Shown here: positions 9,472 through 18,869 of the stretch, one piece after another
Layout of the letters: each line of letters starts with the position of its first letter
Position numbering within the stretch: position 1 is the first letter of the stretch
Assembly (NCBI RefSeq): GCF_003258355.1
Contig: NZ_QKPO01000006.1
Coordinates: 124,001 to 188,000, forward strand
Length of the DNA stretch: 64,000 nucleotides
Direction: 5' to 3'
Source of the DNA: Confluentibacter sediminis
Lineage (GTDB): Bacteria > Bacteroidota > Bacteroidia > Flavobacteriales > Flavobacteriaceae
Notes under the pieces: generated by a model
The model's input: only the letters and a program-made list of their open reading frames with translations
Databases searched by the model: none
What the model was told of the DNA's origin: nothing
Position numbers and translations under genes: made by a program

Positions 9472-10134
9472 ATGATACTTAAAATTCTTACAACTGTAAT
9501 GCCTTGGAGAATACGTAGATTTTTACTACAAAAGTGGTTTGGTTTTGAAATCGATTCTACTGCTCGCATAGGCATGTCTTGGATATTTCCAAAAAAGCTG
9601 ATAATGGCAGCTAATACGAGAATAGATCATTTTACTGTTGCTGTAAATCTAGATTTAATTCAAATAGATAATAACGCTACCATCGGAAGAAGTAACTGGA
9701 TAACTGGGTTTCCTACACAAACAGACGCTTCACACTTTAATCATCAATTGGATAGAAAAGCTGAATTAATTTTGGGGGCGTCTTCGGCAATAACAAAAAA
9801 CCATCATTTGGATTGCACAAATACTATACATATAGGGAAGTTTAGTACCATAGCAGGATATGATTCCCAATTTTTAACTCATTCAATCAATGTTATAGAA
9901 AATATTCAAGATAGTGCTCCCATAGAGATCGGGGACTATACATTTGTTGGTACAAATTGTGTAGTGCTTGGAGGTGCTAAATTACCTTCGCATTCGGTTT
10001 TAGGAGCAAAGTCTCTGTTGAATAAAGCTTTTGAATTGGAGTGGAAATTATATGGAGGGATTCCCTCTAAAGAAATTAGTGATATCCCGAAAACAGCAAA
10101 ATATTTTTCAAGAACAGAAGGATTTGTTTTTTAG
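9472..10134 (+). CDS. Hexapeptide-repeat acyltransferase
   Basis: This 220-aa protein has left-handed beta-helix repeats (IDSTARIGMSW, IDNNATIGRSN, IHIGKFSTIAGYD, IGDYTFVGTNC) and a C-terminal LYGGIPSKEI, the usual post-helix motif. It lacks a tidy catalytic HxxD segment in the first coil, but has His-rich stretches (HFNHQLD, NHHLD) in the middle that may replace it. It probably O-acetylates a repeat-unit sugar. It lies in tight operon context between two GT4 genes. Confidence 0.8.
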   Translation: MILKILTTVMPWRIRRFLLQKWFGFEIDSTARIGMSWIFPKKLIMAANTRIDHFTVAVNLDLIQIDNNATIGRSNWITGFPTQTDASHFNHQLDRKAELILGASSAITKNHHLDCTNTIHIGKFSTIAGYDSQFLTHSINVIENIQDSAPIEIGDYTFVGTNCVVLGGAKLPSHSVLGAKSLLNKAFELEWKLYGGIPSKEISDIPKTAKYFSRTEGFVF

Positions 10135-10158
10135 TAACATATAAAAAAGTATCAATTT

Positions 10159-11349
10159 ATGTCCCAAAAGATATTACATGTTGTAAGTAGTATGGATCCT
10201 GTTTTTGGAGGTGTTTCTAAAGCGGTTCGTACCATTGCAACCAGCCTCATGGAAAACGGTATCGTCAATGAAGTGGTTAGTTTGGATGATATACAAGCCG
10301 ATTTTATTAACAATGATTCTTTTAAACTTCACGCCTTAGGCTCCAGCAAGAATCCTTGGGCATACAACTCTAAATTGCTCCCATGGCTCAAAGATAATTT
10401 GCATTATTATGATGTGGTTATGGTACATGGCTTATGGTTGTATAGTTCGTATGTGGTTTATTTAGCAATAAACAGCATGAGAAAACAAGATCGACTTAAG
10501 TATTTTGTCATGCCACATGGGATGTTAGATCCTTATTTTCAAAAAGCGGAAGGTAGACGATTAAAAGCCATACGTAATTGGTTGTACTGGAAACTCATTG
10601 AATACAAGGTGGTTAATAACGCCGATGGATTGTTATTTACTTGCGAAGAAGAACGGCTTTTGGCAAAACAACCTTTTAAACCTTACAAACCCAAAAAGGA
10701 ATATATTGTGGGGCTTGGGGTTGACGTTCCACCCATTCACAATGCCGATATGGACAAAGCATTTCAAAACTGTTGTAAAAGTTTAGAAAATCGACCTTTT
10801 CTGCTATTTTTAAGTAGAATTCATCAAAAAAAAGGTGTTGATTTACTTTTAGAGGCATACAAAAGATGTATAAGTGAAGTTGATTTAGATTTGGTTATTG
10901 CAGGTCCAGGTTGTGAATCGGATTACGGGAAATATTTACTCAAAACCGTGAGTGAAGATTCTAAATTAAAATCTAGAGTACACTTTACGGGTATGCTATC
11001 TGGCAATGCCAAATGGGGAGCTTTTTATAATGCAGATGCATTTATCTTACCAAGTCATCAAGAAAATTTTGGTATTGCTGTGGTAGAAGCTTTGGCTTGT
11101 GGAACGCCCGTTTTAATATCGGATAAAGTTAATATTTGGCGGGAAATTAAAAATGGCAATGGAGGATTTGTGGAACAAGATGATTTAAGGGGTACCACTA
11201 ATCTTATATTAAAATGGGTAGCTTTAAAAACACATGAAAAAAAAATAATGGAACAAAATGCTAAAAAAACATTTTTGGAACACTATGCTATTCAACTTGT
11301 AGCGAAACGTTTGGTGGAGTTACTAATTAAACCTTTGGAAATAGCGTAA
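10159..11349 (+). CDS. GT4-family glycosyltransferase
   Basis: This 396-aa GT-B protein has an N-terminal VSSMDPVFGGVSKAV loop, a central MPHGMLDPYFQ segment typical of this EPS transferase subfamily, FLSRIHQKKGVDLLLEA at the start of the C-lobe, and LPSHQENFGIAVVEALACG, which carries the E-x7-E pair. It is soluble and intact. It follows the acetyltransferase by 24 bases and precedes another GT4 gene by 24 bases. Donor sugar unknown. Confidence 0.88.
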   Translation: MSQKILHVVSSMDPVFGGVSKAVRTIATSLMENGIVNEVVSLDDIQADFINNDSFKLHALGSSKNPWAYNSKLLPWLKDNLHYYDVVMVHGLWLYSSYVVYLAINSMRKQDRLKYFVMPHGMLDPYFQKAEGRRLKAIRNWLYWKLIEYKVVNNADGLLFTCEEERLLAKQPFKPYKPKKEYIVGLGVDVPPIHNADMDKAFQNCCKSLENRPFLLFLSRIHQKKGVDLLLEAYKRCISEVDLDLVIAGPGCESDYGKYLLKTVSEDSKLKSRVHFTGMLSGNAKWGAFYNADAFILPSHQENFGIAVVEALACGTPVLISDKVNIWREIKNGNGGFVEQDDLRGTTNLILKWVALKTHEKKIMEQNAKKTFLEHYAIQLVAKRLVELLIKPLEIA

Positions 11350-11373
11350 CAAAAAAATAAAAGAAGTAAAATC

Positions 11374-12576
11374 ATGAGAAATATTTTGTTTGTTATAGGA
11401 ACTTATCCTTCATATGGTGGTACAGAAAAGGTTACTACTGTTCTAGCAAATGCGTTTGTAAGTAAAGGACATTCAGTTTCAATTGTTTCATTTGAACAAC
11501 CAAACCCAGAATTACAAGAAGAAGAATTAGATCCATCCGTTCAATTGTTTGCTTTAAGTACTCCATTACGCAAAAAACTGAATGTTTCACTACTTGAAGA
11601 AATTATTATCAATAGAGATATTGATGTCATCATAAATCAATGGTGTTTACCGTATTATGTTACCTTGTTAATTAATCGAGCTAGAAAGAAAAAGAATTGT
11701 ATTTTGATATCCACCCTTCACGGTGTGCCTGATCAAAATAAGCGCTTATTGAAAATTCTTCATTATAAAAATAATTCAAATAATCTAATATCAAGGTTAT
11801 TTTATAAAACTTTACATGCTTCAATGTTATACTTAACAGGTCTGAATCTTAAATATGTATATATGCAAAGTGATCTATATGTCGTTTTGTCAAAAAGTTT
11901 TATAGAAATTTTTCTTAAATTATCTAAAATTAAGAATAAAAATAAAATCATTTCAATAGCCAATCCTATTACGATCAAAGCTCCTTTAAGGTTTGATAAG
12001 AATTATCAAGATTCTAAAGAAAATGAAATAGTATTCGTTGGCCGCATGGATTATGTTAACAAAAGGGTACATCGCGTAGTTGAAGCATGGGAGGAGTTGC
12101 ATAAAAAATATCCTCATTGGAAATTGGTATTAGTTGGAGATGGTCCTGAGAAACAGAAATTAGAGTCTTATGTAAAAATTAAAAATATTGAAAGAGTAAT
12201 ATTCGAAGGTTTTAAAAAAGAGGCTCCCATAGAATTTTATAAACGGGCGAAAATTTTGTTATTAACTTCGGATTTGGAAGGGTTTGGGCTAGTTGTTATC
12301 GAGGGCATGATTTATGGGGTTGTGCCAATTGTTTATGGTAGTTATTCTGCAATATATGATATAATAGAAAATGGCAAATCTGGTTTTATAACCACTACGC
12401 CTTATAGTAAAGATAAAACTTTAGAGTACCTTAATAAATTAATGTTAAATGATCAATTATATCAAACAATTTCGGAAGAAGCTTACAATAAAGCTCAAAA
12501 CTTTGCTCTTGATAGAATTATCATGGAATGGGAAAGTGTTTTTGAGAGGGTTTATAAAAAGAAATACATCGCTTAA
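11374..12576 (+). CDS. GT4-family glycosyltransferase
   Basis: This 400-aa GT-B enzyme begins with GTYPSYGGTEKVT, the glycine-rich acceptor-side loop. Its C-lobe has IVFVGRMDYVNKRVHRVVEAW and LTSDLEGFGLVVIEGMIYG, which carries the E-x7-E residues of family 4. It has the look of a CapM/PglA-like N-acetylhexosaminyl- or galactosyltransferase, but that is not decisive. About 200 bases of AT-rich DNA without a gene follow before the next acetyltransferase. Confidence 0.87.
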   Translation: MRNILFVIGTYPSYGGTEKVTTVLANAFVSKGHSVSIVSFEQPNPELQEEELDPSVQLFALSTPLRKKLNVSLLEEIIINRDIDVIINQWCLPYYVTLLINRARKKKNCILISTLHGVPDQNKRLLKILHYKNNSNNLISRLFYKTLHASMLYLTGLNLKYVYMQSDLYVVLSKSFIEIFLKLSKIKNKNKIISIANPITIKAPLRFDKNYQDSKENEIVFVGRMDYVNKRVHRVVEAWEELHKKYPHWKLVLVGDGPEKQKLESYVKIKNIERVIFEGFKKEAPIEFYKRAKILLLTSDLEGFGLVVIEGMIYGVVPIVYGSYSAIYDIIENGKSGFITTTPYSKDKTLEYLNKLMLNDQLYQTISEEAYNKAQNFALDRIIMEWESVFERVYKKKYIA

Positions 12577-12777
12577 GTATGTAATAATTAGTTAGAAAAT
12601 ATCCAAAATGAACAGTTATAATTTTAAATATGATAATTTATGATGAGAATATGACAACTTGCTCTACCAATTCCATTTTAGTAGTTGAAAAGAAAGAGCA
12701 TTTATTATTTAAATAAAAGTTTAAGATATATGAACTATTCTTTTGGTTACATAGTTATCCTTTATTAAAAAAAATAT

Positions 12778-13344
12778 TTGATTATGAATGATTTTGATTT
12801 GTCCACCTATAAAGAAGATAAGCCATTTTTTATAAAAAGAATTATATGGATGGTAATAAATAGAACAATTTTTAGATGTATACCAGGAGTTAAGCTCTCT
12901 TTTGTTAGAAATGGTATGTTAAAACTTTTTGGAGCAAAATTTAAAGGATCTGCCCTGATTTATCCATCAGTAACAATATTTGCGCCATGGAATCTTGAGG
13001 TCGGTCAACATTCTTGCGTAGGACCTAGAGTTGAGCTTTACAGTAAAGATAAAATTATTATAGGAAGAAATACAATAATATCTCAAGGCAGCTATATTTG
13101 TACCGCATCTCATGATATATCTAAGCTTATACTTCCTTTGGTAACTAAACCAATTACAATTGAGAGTGGTGCTTGGGTTGCAGCTGATGCCTTTATTGGA
13201 CCAGGCGTAACAATTGGAGAGGGAGCTATTGTAGGGGCTAGATCGGCGGTTTTTAAAGATGTTAAACCGTGGACTGTTGTAGGAGGGAATCCAGCTCAAC
13301 TTATAAAGCGAAGAGTTCTTGAAGATTTAAATCAACCAAAATAA
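12778..13344 (+). CDS. Colanic-acid-type acetyltransferase (WcaF-like)
   Basis: This 188-aa hexapeptide protein has an N-terminal aromatic/basic helix region (FIKRIIWMVINRTIF, then VRNGMLKLFGAKF) typical of WcaF-type enzymes. The beta-helix coils follow (VGQHSCVGPRVELY, IGRNTIISQGSYICTASHD). The SHD histidine is the expected catalytic residue, and VVGGNPAQLIKRR closes the domain. It probably acetylates a fucosyl or similar residue, in keeping with the GDP-fucose genes later in the window. The ATG 3 bases earlier in the frame (MIMNDF) is equally plausible as start. The next gene starts 9 bases downstream. Confidence 0.83.
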   Translation: MIMNDFDLSTYKEDKPFFIKRIIWMVINRTIFRCIPGVKLSFVRNGMLKLFGAKFKGSALIYPSVTIFAPWNLEVGQHSCVGPRVELYSKDKIIIGRNTIISQGSYICTASHDISKLILPLVTKPITIESGAWVAADAFIGPGVTIGEGAIVGARSAVFKDVKPWTVVGGNPAQLIKRRVLEDLNQPK

Positions 13345-13353
13345 TAATAGTTT

Positions 13354-14175
13354 ATGATTTCAATTGTGATACTCACTAAAAATGAAGAGAAGGATTTGCC
13401 AATGTCTTTACAATCTGTTAGTTGGAGTGACGATGTTCATGTTCTTGACTCGGGCAGTACAGATAAAACATTAGAGATTTCTAAAGAATTTGGTGCGATT
13501 GTAAGCCATAATCCATTTCAAAGTTTTGGTCAACAGCGAAATCATGCTTTAGATCATTTAAAAATAAAAAATAACTGGATTTTGTTTTTAGATGCCGATG
13601 AAGTAGTCACTAATGAGTTTAAAAATGCCATGTTTGATGCTATTGCAAATGCAGATGCAACAATAGCAGGTTACTTTTGTTGTTGGAAAATGATGTTAGA
13701 AGGAAGATGGCTTAAACATTGTGATAATTTCCCGAAATGGCAATTTAGACTCATGCGAAAAGGAATGGCTAGATTTACGGATTTTGGTCATGGGCAGAAG
13801 GAAAGTGAAGTAAAAGGTAGAATTGAATATTTAAAAGAGCCGTATTTGCATTATGGTTTCTCTAAGGGGTGGGCTTTATGGATTGAAAGACATAATAGAT
13901 ATTCTACTCAAGAAGCGACAGAACGTTTAAAAAATAGACCACCTTTTAAACATGTTTTTGAAAAACACGCTAGCAAGCGAAATCCAGCACTAAAGTCTTG
14001 GTTGAGTCTTTTACCAGGTTGGCCATTTATTAGGTTTTTTCAGGCATATGTATTAAGTCTTGGTTTTTTAGAGGGTATTCCAGGGTTTATCTATTGTATC
14101 AATATGTCGTATTATGAATTTCTGATACAAATTAAAATTAGAGAGATAAAAAAGGAATCTGTTACTAAACAATAA
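13354..14175 (+). CDS. GT2-family glycosyltransferase, WaaE/KdtX-like
   Basis: This 273-aa protein matches the LPS-core type of family 2 transferases. It starts MISIVILTKNEEKDLPMSL, has HVLDSGSTDKT in place of the usual DDGSxD, then the LFLDADEVV metal-binding motif and a conserved FTDFGHGQKE segment. Related enzymes add glucose or heptose to core or EPS acceptors. The C-terminal 60 residues contain hydrophobic stretches (FIRFFQAYVLSLGFLEG) that could anchor it to the membrane. It is closely spaced with the acetyltransferase before and the VanZ-like gene after it. Confidence 0.86.
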   Translation: MISIVILTKNEEKDLPMSLQSVSWSDDVHVLDSGSTDKTLEISKEFGAIVSHNPFQSFGQQRNHALDHLKIKNNWILFLDADEVVTNEFKNAMFDAIANADATIAGYFCCWKMMLEGRWLKHCDNFPKWQFRLMRKGMARFTDFGHGQKESEVKGRIEYLKEPYLHYGFSKGWALWIERHNRYSTQEATERLKNRPPFKHVFEKHASKRNPALKSWLSLLPGWPFIRFFQAYVLSLGFLEGIPGFIYCINMSYYEFLIQIKIREIKKESVTKQ

Positions 14176-14199
14176 AAGTAACTACTATAAATTTTATCA

Positions 14200-14616
14200 A
14201 TGAAAAGAAACGTTTTTTATTTTTTTTTAATCATAATAGGAGCTCTAATAGTGCTTTATTTAAGCTGGGTAAGTAGTCCTAAAATTGGAGGCAATGTATT
14301 AATACCGAGTTGGATAGCTTATTGGGTAGATGCTTACAGGTATAATGAAATACGTACCGCTGTACCCATGGTTTTTTTAGGAGTATTATCAGGTTTTATG
14401 ATTTTATCCAATAAATTAGACAAAAAAACATGGGGCATTATAGCTTGGTTATCTTTAACGGTTTTAATAAGTATTGCCGAAATCGGACAATATTTTAGAC
14501 CCATGCGCTCATTTGACTTGAAAGATATTGCTTGGGGATCAATAGGTTCTGGGTTTGGCTTATTGGTAGCATTTATTGGTGCTGGTGTTTTTAATAAAAT
14601 GAGGCACACAAAATAA
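14200..14616 (+). CDS. VanZ-like family membrane protein
   Basis: This 138-aa protein has four predicted membrane helices and the VanZ-family pattern ISIAEIGQYFRPMRSFDLKDIAWGS: glutamate and glutamine in helix 3, then a proline/arginine loop and an aspartate before helix 4. VanZ-like proteins are common at the end of EPS operons in Bacteroidota, but their biochemical role is not established. It ends 6 bases before the WcaI-like gene. Confidence 0.75.
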   Translation: MKRNVFYFFLIIIGALIVLYLSWVSSPKIGGNVLIPSWIAYWVDAYRYNEIRTAVPMVFLGVLSGFMILSNKLDKKTWGIIAWLSLTVLISIAEIGQYFRPMRSFDLKDIAWGSIGSGFGLLVAFIGAGVFNKMRHTK

Positions 14617-14622
14617 TTAAAT

Positions 14623-15876
14623 ATGGGAAAACGCATTTTGCTTATCGGTTATAATTTTAGCCCAGAGCCTACAGGAATTGGTAAATACAGTGGAGAAATG
14701 ATCCATTGGCTTGCCAATCATGGCTATGATTGTACGGTGATTACCACGTATCCCTATTACCCCTATTGGAAAGTTCAAGAACCTTATTATAAAAAACGTT
14801 TTTGGTATTTAAAAGAAGTTGCTGATTTCAATTCTGGTGGAAAAATAACAACATACCGTTGCCCCATGTATGTACCTAGTGAACCATCAGGAAAAAAACG
14901 TATGCTTTTAGATTTGTCTTTTATGGGATCTGCGTTTTTTCAGTTATTAAAATTAGCGTTTCATAAAAAGCATGATACGGTTATTACTGTGGTGCCTTCT
15001 TTTCAATTTGGTATTTTAGGTTGTTTTTATAAAGCTATCAAAAAGGCTAAAGCAGTCTATCATATCCAAGACATGCAAATTGAAGCGGCTCAAGATTTAA
15101 AAATGATTACATCTGAAAGATTGCTAAAAAAGTTGTATAAAGTTGAAGACTATATATTTAAAAATTCCGATGTTATCAGTACTATTTCAGAAAAAATGGT
15201 TGAAAAAATATCTAAAAAGGCAAAAAAGGGCGTGTTTTTATTTCCTAATTGGTCGGATACTCACTTTTTTTCTCCACTTCCAAATAAAGAGCTATTAAAA
15301 ACAAATTTTGGTTTTGCTGCCACAGATAAGGTTGTCTTATATTCAGGAGCCATTGGAGAAAAACAGGGTTTAGAGTCCATCATATATGCAGCAGATTATT
15401 TTAAAGAGGACCAGAAAATTAAGTTTGTTATATGTGGCTCTGGACCCTATAAAGAAAAATTACAGGACTTAACAAATTCACTTAAATTATATAATGTTAT
15501 TTTTTTTCCTCTTCAACCTATGGAAAAATTTAATGAGTTTTTAAATATGGCAGATGTGCATTTGGTGATACAAAAGACAAAAGCTAGCGATTTGGTGATG
15601 CCTTCTAAGCTAACGACGATTCTATCGGTGGGCGGTTTAGCATTGATTACGGCGAATCCTGATTCGGGATTATATGGTTTAGTGAGCAAATATAACATGG
15701 GTGTTTTAGTAAATGCCGAAAGCCAGAAAGCTTTAAATAAGGGCTTGTCAGATGCTTTACTAGAAGGGATAGGGATACACGATAACATACGCCAAAACGC
15801 ACGACAGTATGCAGAGACCTACCTGGATATAGATACCATTATGAGTAACTTTCAGGTTAAGGTTTTAGAAGGATAA
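14623..15876 (+). CDS. wcaI: WcaI-like GT4 glycosyltransferase
   Basis: This 417-aa protein has the WcaI hallmark N-terminus (LLIGYNFSPEPTGIGKYSGE, then TTYPYYPYWKV) and a GT4 C-lobe (VLYSGAIGEKQGLESI). In colanic acid loci WcaI is assigned as a fucosyltransferase. Here the gmd and fcl genes downstream would supply GDP-L-fucose, so the assignment is consistent but not proven. The usual EGFG motif is replaced by SDLVMPSKLTTILSVGG, as in other WcaI proteins. It is the last gene of the first + strand block. Confidence 0.85.
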   Translation: MGKRILLIGYNFSPEPTGIGKYSGEMIHWLANHGYDCTVITTYPYYPYWKVQEPYYKKRFWYLKEVADFNSGGKITTYRCPMYVPSEPSGKKRMLLDLSFMGSAFFQLLKLAFHKKHDTVITVVPSFQFGILGCFYKAIKKAKAVYHIQDMQIEAAQDLKMITSERLLKKLYKVEDYIFKNSDVISTISEKMVEKISKKAKKGVFLFPNWSDTHFFSPLPNKELLKTNFGFAATDKVVLYSGAIGEKQGLESIIYAADYFKEDQKIKFVICGSGPYKEKLQDLTNSLKLYNVIFFPLQPMEKFNEFLNMADVHLVIQKTKASDLVMPSKLTTILSVGGLALITANPDSGLYGLVSKYNMGVLVNAESQKALNKGLSDALLEGIGIHDNIRQNARQYAETYLDIDTIMSNFQVKVLEG

Positions 15877-16328
15877 TATTAATGTAACGAAACCGTTACA
15901 TGACCTCTTTGCGAGCAAAGCGGAGCAATCTCATTAATGGTGTTGGTTAATGTCATATACTTTCAATTAAAAAGACACATTTTGACTCTTTATCCTTTAG
16001 GAGAAAGCGAAACAATATTTTTAAGAGAATTTACTAAAGTGCCAAATTACATTTCTTAATTTATTAAGGTTTCTCAATTCAATTGTTGAGAATTACTTCT
16101 GCTGTGTCACAGTAATGCGCTTAAAATGCATACCATGCCATTTTTTAATGGCCTCTAAAGCGCTCTGATTTTTTTTAAATAGATAAGGACAGTTTGGGAA
16201 ATTTTTATTTGGTATTTATTTAAGTATTGATATTCATTAATTTAATGAGAGGGTCTAAATTGAATATGAAAGGTGTTCGTGAAAAATAGTATGAATACTT
16301 TTCAAAAACTTAAATAACAGCATTGTAT
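15877..16328. other. Intergenic region with a hairpin and a dispersed-repeat-like segment
   Basis: There is no complete gene here. A 7-bp stem with a 4-base loop (TGTAACG / CGTTACA) lies at 15883-15900 just after the wcaI-like stop; it lacks a T-tract. At about 15901-15940 is a segment reading GCGAGCAAAGCGGAGCAATC, which resembles the short GC-richer repeats scattered between genes in many Flavobacteriaceae. On the - strand, 16093-16215 is open for 40 codons and ends in TAA (translation includes NCPYLFKKNQSALEAIKKW). This could be the tail of a lost gene, but I do not recognise it. Confidence 0.5.
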
Positions 16329-18869
16329 TTAATGTTTTACAAAAAATTGAGGGTATGGGTTTGCTGGTGCATCCAAAATAACAGTACGCACATTTTTTTT
16401 AATGTTTGTCATTAGTTTGTTTAAATCAGTATCTAAAGCAAACGTGCTGTTGATTATAGAAGCATTTTTAAAGTTCCAACCGCCACCTAAATCACCGTTA
16501 CATTTACTATTTAATATGTAAAAGCCTGTTTCATAGTGGTAGTTAGAAGTTAATGTTGTGGAATCTAAAAAATTACAACCTTCTATGTAAGCACCTGTCG
16601 TACCTAGAATATATGTGCTGCTATTTCCAGAAAAATTACAGTTATACATAGATATAGGATTACCTCTAAACAATACATCATCAGCAGCATTTACAGGATG
16701 TGTGTTTCCTTTATTATTTGTGAAATCGCAATTTACATAAGTACAAAAATTATTACTTCCATGATTTCCAACCAATCCATTTCCAACAAAATTACATTCC
16801 ATCCACATATTGAGGTTACTCCCTCTAATAGATTGTACCTCTAAAGCAGTACCACAATTAATAAATTGGTTTTTATAGTAGAATGTTTTATCCATATAGC
16901 CTGCATTATTAATAGTGTAAACAGGAGCATTATCATTATTAATGCCATTCACACAGTCAATAAAATTTAGATGGTCTAAGAAATTATTATCAAGTCCAAA
17001 AATCCAATGTAAACGAATACCATTTGTTTGGTTTCTAAATATTAAATATTTTAAAGTGCAACCATAAAGTAAATTTGTTGCATCTGGAGCATATACGCCT
17101 TCACTACCACCTTGAAGTGTTAAATTTGCCAAATGAAATGTGTTTAAGTCTGCGGTTGTACCAGAATTATATAAAGATATTAAAGGAAAATCATCTGTTA
17201 AACCACATATTACGGTTTTGCCTGTTCCTTGACCTATAATCCCTTGTTGATTAAAAATATTTACATTTACTTTTAAAGTTGAACCAATATAAAATACACC
17301 TTCTGGCAATTCAGCAATATTATCCGTATCTATTAAATTTTGAATATAGGCCGTACTATCTGGTTTACCTAATCTTTCAGTTGCCCAATTAACGCCTAAT
17401 GGGTCTGGCAACGTTTCATGTACTGGTCTTGCTATGGGTGTACGCGGTGTTTGCTGAATCATATTAGTTAACTTAGTTACTAAAGCTGTGTTTGTAATAG
17501 TCGTTGTAACTTCTTTATCGTCATTAAAAACAGAATAATTAGGATATTTAGATTGATTACTGTTATGGTGAGCAATAAAATTTAATCCCCCCGCTTCTTT
17601 TATATACACCTCTTTAAATAAGTTATCATACATCATGAATAAATTTGTATTCGCTCTTACAGTGCTATAAACAAACTTTTGGGGAGGGTTTACAGATAGG
17701 CTTGATGTATTACCTATTTGTTTATTAATCATAAATAGGTTATCGGCTTGTATATCAAATGGAGGCGTTTCGCAGCCAGCACAATAGCCATTGCCGCCAC
17801 CCATATCGGTTATTTTAAGGCTCCCTATGTTAGTGGCATTAAACATCGGAAGTTGGTTGGAACTACTTCCATTATTAAAATTCCATCCTTCACTATCCAG
17901 TCCTATAAAGGTAATATCTTCCACATTATCTATAACAGCTCCATAAGCTTTAGGTGTTAAATAGTTTGTCCATGCATTTACATTACCATAACTTGGGGTT
18001 GCATTATTTCCCTTTAAAAGGAATGGCGTTACACCAGCTTGATGTCTGTAAATTCTATTATTTCTAAAATACCCACTTGCACTCATATTAAAATTAAGAG
18101 AACATCTTACATTTACAAAGAGGTTATTTTCTAACATACCACCGACAGAACTTATATTGGTATCTATTATAGATTTAAACACGCTGTTTTTTATTGGAGC
18201 ACCAGATAAAAATTTAAATAGATGTATTTTTAAATTTTCTACATGAACGTTTGTGCTTCCTGCCAATACATTAATGTCTGGAAATTCTGTAATTGCAGGA
18301 AACCCATAAATGGCTTGATTACTTCCTATATTTATAGGTGTACCATTAATACGCCCATAATTTCCTGGCTCTAATCTTATTGATTTATAAGTATCTAAAT
18401 AATACTGTAAGCTATCTTTAGCGGTTAATGGTACCAAAATAGCATCAAAATAAGCTATTTCATCTATCATATTATTCGTTGCAACGTAGGCTTCTGTCGT
18501 AACAGTTTCAATATTACTATCCCCAGATTCATTATCGGCAGCGTCAATAGCTCTTACGGTTAGACTGTAATTTGTTGCAGCAGTTAAACCGGTTACAGTA
18601 AAAGTGGTTTCTATTCCACCAGTGGAATCTACTAAGAGCATACCATTATTATAAATCCTATAACCTGTAACAGCCATATTATCGGTTGATGCCGTCCACG
18701 TAAGATTTACTGTGTTTTGTGTAATGTTACTAGCTACTAATCCAGTGGGATTTGTAGGCACTTCTGTGTCAGGCTCACGGCTAGTTGCTGTCTGATCGAT
18801 AGCGTAATGGTAATTCTGAGCCATTACAGTCGTTGAAAAAAGAAAAAAGAAAATTATGTGTTTCATCAT
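16329..18869 (-). CDS. Secreted fibronectin type III / right-handed beta-helix protein
   Basis: This 846-aa protein begins with a signal peptide (MMKHIIFFFLFSTTVMAQ). It has one FnIII domain at about residues 38-130 (PTNPTGLVASNITQNTVNLT ... GLTAATNYSLTVRAID) and then a long region with repeated NN-x-F and IxNC/YxNCxF patterns that suggest a right-handed parallel beta-helix, as in pectate-lyase-like proteins. A second helix block starts near residue 495 (LIDTDNIAELPEGVFYIGS). It ends without a T9SS sorting domain. It may bind or degrade polysaccharide, but no catalytic residues could be assigned. Its ATG overlaps the previous gene's stop by 4 bases, so the two are translationally coupled. Confidence 0.75.
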   Translation of the reverse strand: MMKHIIFFFLFSTTVMAQNYHYAIDQTATSREPDTEVPTNPTGLVASNITQNTVNLTWTASTDNMAVTGYRIYNNGMLLVDSTGGIETTFTVTGLTAATNYSLTVRAIDAADNESGDSNIETVTTEAYVATNNMIDEIAYFDAILVPLTAKDSLQYYLDTYKSIRLEPGNYGRINGTPINIGSNQAIYGFPAITEFPDINVLAGSTNVHVENLKIHLFKFLSGAPIKNSVFKSIIDTNISSVGGMLENNLFVNVRCSLNFNMSASGYFRNNRIYRHQAGVTPFLLKGNNATPSYGNVNAWTNYLTPKAYGAVIDNVEDITFIGLDSEGWNFNNGSSSNQLPMFNATNIGSLKITDMGGGNGYCAGCETPPFDIQADNLFMINKQIGNTSSLSVNPPQKFVYSTVRANTNLFMMYDNLFKEVYIKEAGGLNFIAHHNSNQSKYPNYSVFNDDKEVTTTITNTALVTKLTNMIQQTPRTPIARPVHETLPDPLGVNWATERLGKPDSTAYIQNLIDTDNIAELPEGVFYIGSTLKVNVNIFNQQGIIGQGTGKTVICGLTDDFPLISLYNSGTTADLNTFHLANLTLQGGSEGVYAPDATNLLYGCTLKYLIFRNQTNGIRLHWIFGLDNNFLDHLNFIDCVNGINNDNAPVYTINNAGYMDKTFYYKNQFINCGTALEVQSIRGSNLNMWMECNFVGNGLVGNHGSNNFCTYVNCDFTNNKGNTHPVNAADDVLFRGNPISMYNCNFSGNSSTYILGTTGAYIEGCNFLDSTTLTSNYHYETGFYILNSKCNGDLGGGWNFKNASIINSTFALDTDLNKLMTNIKKNVRTVILDAPANPYPQFFVKH

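Noticed and set aside
15901-15940. GC-richer repeat-like segment, considered as an IS end or MITE
   Set aside because: No transposase, terminal inverted repeats or target duplication could be identified; it looks like a short dispersed intergenic repeat.
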